Shown here piece after piece: positions 7,257 to 14,150 of a stretch of DNA of 25,208 nucleotides. Origin of the DNA: JAYEKL01 sp034660995 (GTDB lineage Bacteria > Patescibacteriota > Minisyncoccia > JAHIHE01 > JAGLIN01); assembly GCA_034660995.1 (NCBI GenBank), contig JAYEKL010000010.1, positions 1 to 25,208 of the forward strand, given 5' to 3'. The translations under genes and the position numbers were made by a program. The notes under the pieces were generated by a model. It was not told the DNA's origin and ran no database searches. It saw only the letters and a program-made list of their open reading frames with translations. The stretch's first letter is position 1. Each line of letters starts with the position of its first letter.

Positions 7257-7295
7257 AACTAAGATAAATGTATAAATTATACTAATTCTTTTATC

Positions 7296-8441
7296 TTAAT
7301 ATCTAATATCCAATATTTTCCCATAAATCTCTATCGTCTCCCTTCCCATTTTCTCCCAACTATATTTTTCAATCTGTTTAAATCCTTTCTCTGTAAGTTC
7401 ATTATACAATTTTTTGTTCGTTAGAACCAGCTTTATCTTTTCTGCCATTTCTTCCGAGCTATTTGGGTTGAAATATATTGTTGCGTCTCCTAGTATCTCT
7501 GGTATGCTTGTGGTATTTGATGAAATTACAGGAGTTCCACAGGCAAAAGATTCAAGACCAATAAGTCCAAAACCTTCATAGAAAGAAGGAATAATAAATG
7601 CTTCTGCTATATTGTAAAATAACGGAAGATCTTTTTGATCTATAAAGCCAGTTCTTATAATCTCTTGTTCTAGCTTTAATTCTTCCCATTTTTTTCTCAC
7701 TTCAGGATAATATGGGTCTTCTTTTCCACCAAGGACAAGTTGGTAATCTAATTTGTATTTATTTCTCAAGATTTCAAAAGCTTTAATAAGGCCGACAAGA
7801 TTTTTGTGATTTCGCCATACGCCAGTATAGAAAATAAAAGGTTTGGTTATATTATATTTTTCCTTAATTTTTGCAGTTCTTTGATTATCAATAATTATTT
7901 TGAATTGTTCGTCAACTCCTTCGTAAATAACCCTTATTTTGTTTTTATTGATTTTAAAATGTTCAACAATATCATTTTTTGTATTTTTTGAAACTGCTAT
8001 TACTTTTGTTGCTTTTTTTACTGATGAAAAAAATACTGTTTTAAATCCAACTTTTCTAATAATAGATTTCATTTTGTGTCCTGGAAAAAAATATGGAGTA
8101 ATATCGTGAATTGTAACAATTGACTTTTTAAAATACAAAATTGGAGAATTAAAGTGTGTGAAATGCATCAAATCTAAATTTTCCTTGTATAGTTGAAAAG
8201 GAAATAATAATTGTTCTTTCCATCCATACCATTTGGCGGAAACTTTTATTTTTTTTATTCTTTCGTTTGGCAGATTGAATTTGTCATATTCTTCGGGCAT
8301 AAGAAAAATAACATATTTATTTTTTTTGTCTGTTTCAAAAATATGATGTAAAAGATGTCGGATATAGTTTCCTATTCCTGTTTGCGCGTAACCATACATT
8401 CGCGCATCTATTCCGATTGTATGTTCTTTATAGTTTGACAT
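7296..8441 (-). CDS. GT4-family glycosyltransferase
   Basis: This predicted retaining glycosyltransferase of family GT4 (GT-B fold) should transfer a sugar from a nucleotide donor during surface glycan synthesis; donor and acceptor cannot be read from sequence. In the 381-residue protein the N-terminal acceptor domain has the GIDARMYGYAQTGIGNYIRH loop (10-29) and an HDITPYFFPGHK segment (112-123). The C-terminal donor domain has a YTGVWRNHKN loop (205-214), RTGFID (263-268) and the EX7E motif SFYEGFGLIGLE with E289 and E297, then CGTPVISSN. The ATG at 8441 lies 21 bp after the stop of the upstream gene, so the two are probably co-transcribed. It is the last gene of the minus-strand cluster and resembles its neighbour closely enough to be a paralogue. 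Confidence 0.92.
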   Translation of the reverse strand: MSNYKEHTIGIDARMYGYAQTGIGNYIRHLLHHIFETDKKNKYVIFLMPEEYDKFNLPNERIKKIKVSAKWYGWKEQLLFPFQLYKENLDLMHFTHFNSPILYFKKSIVTIHDITPYFFPGHKMKSIIRKVGFKTVFFSSVKKATKVIAVSKNTKNDIVEHFKINKNKIRVIYEGVDEQFKIIIDNQRTAKIKEKYNITKPFIFYTGVWRNHKNLVGLIKAFEILRNKYKLDYQLVLGGKEDPYYPEVRKKWEELKLEQEIIRTGFIDQKDLPLFYNIAEAFIIPSFYEGFGLIGLESFACGTPVISSNTTSIPEILGDATIYFNPNSSEEMAEKIKLVLTNKKLYNELTEKGFKQIEKYSWEKMGRETIEIYGKILDIRY

Positions 8442-8462
8442 AAAGTTTTTAATGAATGTCGA

Positions 8463-9605
8463 TTATTTTAACATAAATCTAAGTGTTTCTCTCGCGCAAT
8501 TTTTCCAAGAGAATTTTTTTATTTGTTCAAATCCCCTTGTAGTTAAAATATTTATTAATTTTTTGTCAGTTAAAACCATTTCCATTGCTTTCGCAAGTTC
8601 GTCTATATTATATGGATTAATCATAATAGCCGCATCCCCTACTGCTTCTGGCAAAGACGAAAAGTTTGAGGTTATAACTGGTGTTCCGCAAGCCATTGCT
8701 TCTAGTGGCGGAAATCCGAAACCTTCGTAAAAAGATGGATAAACAAACAGATCAGCTAAACCATATAAAGTAGGTTTGTCTTTGTCGTCAATAAATCCAG
8801 TAAAAATTATATTGTCTTTTTCTGGTGAGTTTTGGACTGTCTTAAAAATATCTTTATAGAGCCAACCCTTTGAGCCGGCAATTACTAAGTGGCATTCAGT
8901 ATTTAGTATTCGGTATTTAGTATTTAAAATTTCAAAAGCTTTGATAAGTCCGATTATATTTTTTCTTGGTTCTAATGTTCCCAAATATAAAATATATTTT
9001 TCCGGTAGATTATACTTTCTTCTAACTTTTGAAATCTCTGATTCATGATTCATAATTCCTGATTCTTGATTAATTCCCGAATAGATAACTTTTATTTTTT
9101 CAGGTTCTATATTATAGATATTGGTTAGATCGTCTTTTGTAGATTGTGAAACAGCTATTATTTTATTTGCTGTATGGGCTTGTTTTTTGGGGTTCATTGA
9201 AAAATGCCAATATTTTTTTCCTGTTGAATAAAATTCTGGGTAATTTTCAAAACTTAAGTCGTGAAAAGTTGTTAACGTTTTGCATTTTTTTGAAACAGAT
9301 GATGAAAATATATGAGGGGAGAAAAAAAGGTCAATGTTTTTAAGCATTCTATCAATTTTTGGATAATTTAAAAATTGAAATGAAGCATCAAGTATTCTGT
9401 TCGGAATTTTAAATTCTTTTAATTGGACATTAGGAACTTTTAAAAAATTATATTTAAGTTTAGTTTTTTTGTATCCATTATAAAAAAGCCTGTATTCAAT
9501 ATTATTGTCCAAGCTAATTATATTAGAAAGAAGATTAATCGTATATTCCTCAATACCTGATCTTGTTCCTCGAGCAAGCATGCGGATGTCAATACCTATG
9601 ATCAT
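8463..9605 (-). CDS. GT4-family glycosyltransferase with heptamer-repeat insertions
   Basis: This is a predicted GT4 (GT-B) sugar transferase of 380 residues, paralogous to the next gene. It has GIDIRMLARGTRSGIEEYT near the N-terminus, FHDLSFENYPEFY (114-126), LGTLEPRKN (208-216), FTGFID (268-273) and the EX7E motif SFYEGFGFPPLE with E294 and E302, followed by CGTPVITSN. Two stretches come from DNA with a 7-bp period. Residues about 178-191 read like two heptapeptides (INQESG then IMNHESE), and about 226-239 read ILNTKYR then ILNTECH. Both fall at loop positions, where the paralogue has unrelated sequence, and the frame stays open, so the gene looks functional. It belongs to the minus-strand polysaccharide cluster. 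Confidence 0.92.
   Translation of the reverse strand: MIIGIDIRMLARGTRSGIEEYTINLLSNIISLDNNIEYRLFYNGYKKTKLKYNFLKVPNVQLKEFKIPNRILDASFQFLNYPKIDRMLKNIDLFFSPHIFSSSVSKKCKTLTTFHDLSFENYPEFYSTGKKYWHFSMNPKKQAHTANKIIAVSQSTKDDLTNIYNIEPEKIKVIYSGINQESGIMNHESEISKVRRKYNLPEKYILYLGTLEPRKNIIGLIKAFEILNTKYRILNTECHLVIAGSKGWLYKDIFKTVQNSPEKDNIIFTGFIDDKDKPTLYGLADLFVYPSFYEGFGFPPLEAMACGTPVITSNFSSLPEAVGDAAIMINPYNIDELAKAMEMVLTDKKLINILTTRGFEQIKKFSWKNCARETLRFMLK
8894..8928. repeat. Heptamer array inside a glycosyltransferase gene, site 1
   Basis: Five 7-bp units on the plus strand: ATTCAGT, ATTTAGT, ATTCGGT, ATTTAGT, ATTTAAA. In the reading frame they produce the ILNTKYR/ILNTECH heptapeptide pair. Confidence 0.8.
9040..9074. 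repeat. Heptamer array inside a glycosyltransferase gene, site 2
   Basis: Five 7-bp units: GATTCAT, GATTCAT, AATTCCT, GATTCTT, GATTAAT. The minus-strand unit ATGAATC matches the intergenic array at 16445. Confidence 0.8.
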
Positions 9606-9680
9606 GTGAATATTATTTCAAAAGCTGGTTAAATTTTAAAAATATTGGTTTTATTTTAGATATTTTTTTGTATTCTTGTA

Positions 9681-9716
9681 TTTTTTAATTTTTAATTTCA
9701 AATTTTTAATTTTATA
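9681..9716. repeat. AT-rich repeat between glycan genes
   Basis: The 9606-9842 gap contains repeated AATTTTTAATTT words that recur at 10457-10488 and, inverted, at 10535-10567. A GATGC-GAA-GCATC hairpin (9750-9762) and a REP-like core follow. No gene is seen. Confidence 0.6.
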
Positions 9717-9774
9717 AATAAATCTTAATGACTAAATTTTAAATTATGAGATGCGAAGCATCTGTCGTGCTGTT

Positions 9775-9786
9775 CGCCAGCTGGCG
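9775..9786. repeat. REP-like palindrome core
   Basis: CGCCAGCTGGCG, followed by GATCAGAATGACAG, is the same core and flank as the palindrome at 6923-6940. Confidence 0.8.
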
Positions 9787-9842
9787 GATCAGAATGACAG
9801 GTTTTTTGTAGATGGGTTGAAGTGAAGAAGTTCTATATATGA

Positions 9843-10448
9843 TTATGCAAAGTATCTTTTTCCAAAAACGATAAAAATACACAAAACTATTCCAGAAATA
9901 AATCCGATAATCAAATTTAAAAATGTGTCTGATTCGTTTTTAATTATTACTGGATTTTCGCCGCTTACAGAAAAGGCTATTTCTTTTTCGCTGTTTTCTT
10001 CTATGGTTTTTGTTTTATTGTTTATTATTTCCACAATTGCTGAAGAAATTTTTTCTGCGTTTTCTTTTGTGTCTGTTTTAAATTTCACTTCAACATGCTG
10101 TGAGGACATTTTGCGCGCTGTGAATTTTTTCGTATAACTTTTGATGTTTCTAAAATCTTGATTAACTTCAGCTTTTTGGTAAATGGTATTTACTACTGTC
10201 GGACTTTTTATCCATTCTACAATAGTATTAGCTAGCATTTCACTTGCTTGCAAAGCATAATACCCATCATATTTAAAATCGTCTGTATTCTGTGTATTAT
10301 TTTTGTTTATTGCAAGAGATATTGATGTTTCATATACAACCGGTTTCATAGTAGAAAACAAAAAAGCGGACGCAGCTACTATAGCTCCGATGGTGAAAAT
10401 TAATTTATACTCTTTTTTGATAATTGTTACATATTCTTTTAGTTCCAT
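9843..10448 (-). CDS. Wzz-like polysaccharide chain-length/export membrane protein
   Basis: This probable Wzz/polysaccharide co-polymerase-like protein would help set glycan chain length or export at the cytoplasmic membrane. In its 201 residues, a short cytoplasmic start (MELKEYVTIIKKEYK) leads into a first membrane segment at about 15-33. An external, largely helical domain of about 140 residues follows, and a second membrane segment lies at about 176-196 with a short positively charged end (GKRYFA). The topology, and the TMKPVVYETSISLAI sequence after the first membrane segment, fit the Wzz N-terminal domain. It is shorter than enterobacterial Wzz (about 330 residues) and has no fused tyrosine kinase. 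It lies between two glycosyltransferase genes on the same strand. The family assignment rests on topology and context more than on a diagnostic motif. Confidence 0.75.
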   Translation of the reverse strand: MELKEYVTIIKKEYKLIFTIGAIVAASAFLFSTMKPVVYETSISLAINKNNTQNTDDFKYDGYYALQASEMLANTIVEWIKSPTVVNTIYQKAEVNQDFRNIKSYTKKFTARKMSSQHVEVKFKTDTKENAEKISSAIVEIINNKTKTIEENSEKEIAFSVSGENPVIIKNESDTFLNLIIGFISGIVLCIFIVFGKRYFA

Positions 10449-10456
10449 GGTATTAG

Positions 10457-10488
10457 AATTTTTAATTTTTAATTTTATAATTTTTAAA
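10457..10488. repeat. AT-rich repeat upstream of the Wzz-like gene
   Basis: AATTTTTAATTTTTAATTTT and TATAATTTTTAAAT resemble 9681-9716. The inverted form at 10535-10567 supplies the last few codons of the next gene upstream. Confidence 0.6.
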
Positions 10489-10550
10489 TAATGTCTTAAT
10501 TTTTAATGTTTAAAAATCTGGAAATTAGAAAATTATTTAAAAATTAAAAA

Positions 10551-11651
10551 TTACAAAATTAAAAATTTACTATATTCTTCCTCAATAAATTTTTTAATCC
10601 TGTCTTTAAATATTTTTTTATCAAACTTCAAAGCATGGTCTCTTATTTCCTGAGGATTAAATTTATTAGGATTAAAACTTTCTATGATTTTTGTTATAGC
10701 TTCTGGAGTTTGTTCGTCAAAAAATAATCCAGTCTTATTTTCTATCACAGATTCTAGGGCTCCTCCTCCGCGAAATGCAATAACTGGTCTTCCGGAGGCC
10801 ATTGCTTCAAGAGGGGTTATGCCGAAATCTTCTTCAGGAGGAAAAATAAAAGCTTTGCATTGAGAATAATAATGACTGATTTTTTTATCGTCTAAATATC
10901 CAAGAAATTCTATATTTTTTTTTGCGCTTTTTTTTAATTTGTCCATTTCTGGACCTTTGCCGATAATTTTTAAAGGAAGACCAAGTTTATTAAATGCTTC
11001 TATAACTATGTCAAATCGCTTGTAAGGGAGCGCTCGTCCAATCATAAGAAAATAATCTTTAGTTTTTGGGGAAATATAAAAATTTTGAGCGCTAACAGGA
11101 GGATTAATAACAGAAGCGTTTTTGTTATAATATTTTTTTATTCGCAAAGAAACAAAGTTTGAATTGGCTATATATATGTCAGGTCTATCTGCTGAAATTT
11201 TATCCCACAATCTTATATAGTTCATAGCAAAAGGAACAAGTTTTTTTGTGATGTTTGAATATTTGAATTCACGAAGATATTTATGACAGTCGTCCCATGC
11301 GTATCTCATTGGTGTATGGCAGTATGTTATGTGTAAGGTGTCTGGTGCTGTTATAACACCTTTGGCATAGCTATTTGAGTCAGAAAGCACAACATCATAT
11401 TTTGATAGGTTAAATTGTTCTATTGCTATTGGCATAAGAAGAGGAAAAAGCCTATGATTTGGTCCTATTAGCGGGATTTTTTGAAGAAATGAAGTCCGTA
11501 TTTTTCTATTAGAAAAAGCTTTATTCATTAGTTTTTTATCATAAACCATGGTATAGACTGGGGCTTTAGGGAAAATTTCTGTAAATGCTTCTAGTACTCT
11601 TTCTGCTCCTCCGTATTGAACTAGATAATCATGAACGAGCGCTATTTTCAT
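10551..11651 (-). CDS. GT4-family glycosyltransferase (WbaZ-like)
   Basis: This predicted GT4 glycosyltransferase resembles mannosyltransferases such as WbaZ. Its 366 residues begin MKIALVHDYLVQYGGAERVL, the characteristic GGAERV acceptor-domain loop. It also has ITYCHTPMRYAWDD (108-121), IGRALPYKRFD (204-214), a PEEDFGITPLE segment with EX7E residues E274 and E282, and ASGRPVIAFRGGGALE. The final residues (KFLIL) are encoded by an AT-rich AATTTTTAATTTT repeat, so the extreme C-terminus may have been replaced by repeat DNA. It is the first gene of the minus-strand cluster, about 100 bp upstream of the Wzz-like gene. Substrate specificity cannot be assigned from sequence alone. Confidence 0.92.
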   Translation of the reverse strand: MKIALVHDYLVQYGGAERVLEAFTEIFPKAPVYTMVYDKKLMNKAFSNRKIRTSFLQKIPLIGPNHRLFPLLMPIAIEQFNLSKYDVVLSDSNSYAKGVITAPDTLHITYCHTPMRYAWDDCHKYLREFKYSNITKKLVPFAMNYIRLWDKISADRPDIYIANSNFVSLRIKKYYNKNASVINPPVSAQNFYISPKTKDYFLMIGRALPYKRFDIVIEAFNKLGLPLKIIGKGPEMDKLKKSAKKNIEFLGYLDDKKISHYYSQCKAFIFPPEEDFGITPLEAMASGRPVIAFRGGGALESVIENKTGLFFDEQTPEAITKIIESFNPNKFNPQEIRDHALKFDKKIFKDRIKKFIEEEYSKFLIL

Positions 11652-11659
11652 TAGATATC

Positions 11660-11699
11660 ATTTTAACATTTTAACATACTAACATTTTAACATAAATAC
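11660..11699. repeat. 8-bp tandem repeat, five units
   Basis: ATTTTAAC, ATTTTAAC, ATACTAAC, ATTTTAAC, ATAAATAC lie just upstream of the 10551-11651 gene. The octamer period matches the array at 2551-2598, which is also next to a start codon. Confidence 0.8.
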
Positions 11700-11824
11700 T
11701 ACTCTAGCTCCATAGTCCCATTATGACTGTTAAGCCTATTGTAAGTTGGGTTATATTTTTTTAAGTATGAAATTAATTAGCTATGCGTAGTTGTTTTGAT
11801 TGTGATAATAAATTTCTATTTGCC

Positions 11825-12103
11825 TTAAACCAAATCCTCAATTCTTTCCCCTTCTTCTTCTACGATCTTTCCATCATATTCTCCGCTATGAGCAGTTTCT
11901 TTTCCATAGCTTGGTCGTTTTTGATCAAGATGTAGATTCAAAATGTGTTGATTGTCATTTTCATCTGTATAAATATGAAATCTAGGATATCCTGACCTAG
12001 AAAGAACTTTTACATAACTATTGTGAAAAGGCGTATATCCGCATTTTCGCAAAAAGCTATATAAATTTTCCTTTAATTCTCTTTTTTGTATGTGAATTTT
12101 CAT
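11825..12103 (-). CDS. Conserved hypothetical small protein
   Basis: This gives a 92-residue protein if the ATG at 12103 is used (MKIHIQKREL). The frame also extends to a TTG at 12127, which is less likely. The protein is mixed alpha/beta, with a Tyr/Arg-rich centre (SGYPRFHIYTDENDNQHILN) and an AHSGEYDGKIVEEEGERI tail. I have the impression that this tail recurs in small CPR proteins, but I cannot verify it and assign no function. There is no signal peptide or membrane segment. The sequence upstream shares a 24-nt leader with the nth leader and can fold into a CTCCACT/AGTGGAG hairpin (12149-12187). It could be the last member of the integron-like run. Confidence 0.7.
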   Translation of the reverse strand: MKIHIQKRELKENLYSFLRKCGYTPFHNSYVKVLSRSGYPRFHIYTDENDNQHILNLHLDQKRPSYGKETAHSGEYDGKIVEEEGERIEDLV

Positions 12104-12148
12104 AGTTTTAAAATATAGGAATTTCAATAATTTTTTAATTCTTTTCTA

Positions 12149-12187
12149 CTCCACTTTTATTAAAATCGTTTTCGGAACGGAGTGGAG
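12149..12187 (-). promoter_or_regulatory. Leader hairpin upstream of the 92-residue gene
   Basis: CTCCACT (12149-12155) pairs with AGTGGAG (12181-12187), and CGTT with AACG inside. It lies in the minus-strand leader and has no T-run typical of a terminator for the upstream gene. Confidence 0.45.
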
Positions 12188-12314
12188 AAAATACAATTAT
12201 CCCCCTCTTTTGTTTTAGTAAAAATGACCAACGGAAATGTCTATGACGCAAATTTATTCCTTTTTTAGAAAGTTTGTCATTTTTTACACTATACTCTTAG
12301 AAAAATATTTTTTG

Positions 12315-12327
12315 AATTGCGTATAAT
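12315..12327 (-). other. Candidate cassette-junction box 1 (AATTGCGTATAAT)
   Basis: This is the most distal of three AATTGCGYATAAY boxes. On the minus strand it reads ATTATACGCAATT and lies about 45 bp past the stop of the 12373-13905 gene. No ATAAC-type partner or hairpin was found here, but two tandem TTTAAAGA-GATTCA units (about 12330-12368) lie between it and the gene. Confidence 0.4.
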
Positions 12328-12372
12328 ATCGCGCTTTAAAGAAGATTCAAGTTTTAAAGAGATTCAGACTTT

Positions 12373-13905
12373 CTAACTGTTTAATTCGTTTTTAAATTTT
12401 TTTAATTTCTTCAATGAATAGTTTGCTACAACAATATTTAATAAAGGAAACGCTAATAAAAATGAAAATAAAAACAGTATGCATAGATGACTTAATGAAC
12501 TATAGTTTTTATTTATAATCCCAAAAATAAGATTAATAATTATCAAGATAGTCAATAAGAACAGATTAATAATTGAAGGAATGATACTTAAAAATGGGAT
12601 ATAACCTATATAAAAAATTATCTTGATTAAATGTAATGTGGGGACACCAATAAAAGGTTTATCAATTAAAGTTTTTACGTCTTTAAAATCTTTTGAAAAT
12701 GATCCGGGCATTTTATTTATTTCGTCTTGAGAATATTTTTGAGTTCCTTCTTTAAGCGCAGAAATATATTTTTGTTCTTGAATTGTAAAGTCAATATTTT
12801 TATCAAAAAAAGCGGCCATAGCATATAATTGTTGCAACATACCTTTTTGATTAATTTTATAAAAAATAAAAAAAGCTAAAGAAAAGAAAAGAAAAAAGAA
12901 TATGGAAGTCATACTAAATTGAGAAATAATATTTTTAGACATAAGATATACCAATAAAGAAGATATGATAAAAAAAGTTGGAAATATTAATAAAAAATAC
13001 AGCCATCCTTTATTATATTGTTTCTTTATATCGGTATTTTCATTTATCTTATCGATTATATTTTTAGCATCAAAGAAAATTTGATTAAATTTAGGCAATT
13101 GATAGTTTAATAATTTTAAACTAAATAAAATATCAAAATATTTTATATTTATTGAAGATTTTAGACTTAATAGTACACCAACTATAAAACCAAATGAAAA
13201 TATTAAAATAAAAGTTAAAAAAGATAATTCATAATTTGTAAAAGAAAATACTACAAATGCAAATGTTGTAGTAATTAAAGGATTAAAAAAGAAGAATTTT
13301 TTATTTTGGATGTATGCAAATTTTTTTAAATAAAATGATTTCAATAATAAATCTTCTTTTGAAAATAAATAATTATACAATTTTTTTATGTTGAAATTTG
13401 TAAATGGTTTTTCATCAAGTAGCGATTTTGAAATAATTAAATTAGTTATGTAATTGTTAATATACATTCCTCCTTCTTTTGTAAAATGATTTAACCTTGA
13501 ATCTTTATATAGATCAAAATAAAATTTTATATTTTCAAAAGTTAATTTGTATACAGTTAATCTAAAGAACGAAAAATATTGTTTCAATACAACCTTGAAT
13601 GCATGACTAATTGAGTTATTACGATTAATTATAGATTCTAAGAATATTTTTTGATGAACAAGTAAAAAAAATTGGTTGATTATTCCCAAAAGTCTCATAA
13701 TTATAATTGTTCCGAAAAAAATTACAACAACATGAATAATCGAAGCTTGTGGGTTTATGTAAAATGCAGTACTAGCATTATCTTTGAACCAGAAACACAG
13801 GTATGCAAGCATACCAATACCTAAAAATATGTTTGAAAAAAATCCGAAAACACTTGTAAATAAACTAAATGAAAATATTTTTTTTGGAATATTATATTCT
13901 TGCAT
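12373..13905 (-). CDS. Multi-pass membrane protein, function unknown
   Basis: I do not recognise this 510-residue protein. It has about eight hydrophobic segments: near 12-40, 55-83, 205-223, 227-247, 301-322, 333-349, 425-464 (long enough for two spans) and 472-494. Between them are Lys/Asn/Phe-rich loops, including a soluble stretch at about 84-200 and another at about 350-420. No transporter, enzyme or polymerase signature is evident. The ATG at 13905 begins MQEYNIPKKIF; the gene ends in TAG. It is extremely AT-rich and Phe/Ile/Lys-rich. It lies in the same orientation as the 14151-15731 gene, each preceded by an AATTGCGYATAA box, as expected for adjacent cassettes. Confidence 0.8.
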   Translation of the reverse strand: MQEYNIPKKIFSFSLFTSVFGFFSNIFLGIGMLAYLCFWFKDNASTAFYINPQASIIHVVVIFFGTIIIMRLLGIINQFFLLVHQKIFLESIINRNNSISHAFKVVLKQYFSFFRLTVYKLTFENIKFYFDLYKDSRLNHFTKEGGMYINNYITNLIISKSLLDEKPFTNFNIKKLYNYLFSKEDLLLKSFYLKKFAYIQNKKFFFFNPLITTTFAFVVFSFTNYELSFLTFILIFSFGFIVGVLLSLKSSINIKYFDILFSLKLLNYQLPKFNQIFFDAKNIIDKINENTDIKKQYNKGWLYFLLIFPTFFIISSLLVYLMSKNIISQFSMTSIFFFLFFSLAFFIFYKINQKGMLQQLYAMAAFFDKNIDFTIQEQKYISALKEGTQKYSQDEINKMPGSFSKDFKDVKTLIDKPFIGVPTLHLIKIIFYIGYIPFLSIIPSIINLFLLTILIIINLIFGIINKNYSSLSHLCILFLFSFLLAFPLLNIVVANYSLKKLKKFKNELNS

Positions 13906-13997
13906 AAATAATTAATTTAATTGCATATTTAAATAATTTTCTATTTTTTTATCAATATATAAATCTGAATCTCTTTTTTACAGAAAGGCAACTTAAA

Positions 13998-14010
13998 AAT
14001 TGCGTATAAC
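13998..14010 (-). other. Candidate cassette-junction box 2 (AATTGCGTATAAC)
   Basis: This is the second AATTGCGYATAAY box, between the genes at 14151 and 12373. On the minus strand it reads GTTATACGCAATT, similar to an integron core site with cleavage expected after the G. It overlaps one arm of the hairpin at 14006-14039. Confidence 0.5.
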
Positions 14011-14039
14011 ATAAGAATTTTCCTCTAAATTTTTGTTAT
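14006..14039 (+). other. attC-like hairpin with two extrahelical bases
   Basis: On the plus strand, ATAACA (14006-14011) pairs with TGTTAT (14034-14039), AA with TT, and AATTT with AAATT around a six-base loop. T14012 and G14015 are left unpaired on the same arm. Unpaired T and G on the folded bottom strand are characteristic of attC sites. At roughly 40 nt it is shorter than usual attC sites. Confidence 0.42.
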
Positions 14040-14142
14040 GTGTGAAGGCTATAAGCCGACCGATCGAAGGGACAGTTATTTTCAAGGAAATAAGCGAATG
14101 CGACACGTTAAGAATAAGTATCAAGGTGACAATTTCACATAA
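14038..14142 (+). CDS. Possible 34-residue open reading frame
   Basis: An ATG at 14038 opens a frame beginning MCEGYKPTDRRDSYFQGNKR and ending in TAA at 14142. The DNA is clearly less AT-rich than on either side. It runs antisense to the flanking genes, directly after the attC-like hairpin. No ribosome binding site or recognised domain is present; it may be a gene remnant or chance. Confidence 0.25.
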   Translation: MCEGYKPTDRRDSYFQGNKRMRHVKNKYQGDNFT

Positions 14143-14150
14143 GTGGTTAA

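Larger units (their letters stand above)
6792..7295. other. Intergenic region rich in REP-like palindromes
   Basis: About 500 bp between recX and the convergent glycosyltransferase cluster contains no gene I can support. It holds four short palindromes bounded by GTCATTC/GATGAC/GAATGAC-type ends, listed separately. Between them the DNA is AT-rich without further recognised structure. Confidence 0.7.

Noticed and set aside
12149..12187. Hairpin as terminator of the 12373-13905 gene
   Set aside because: It is about 190 bp past that gene's stop and no T-run follows the minus-strand stem; a leader role for the next gene fits better.
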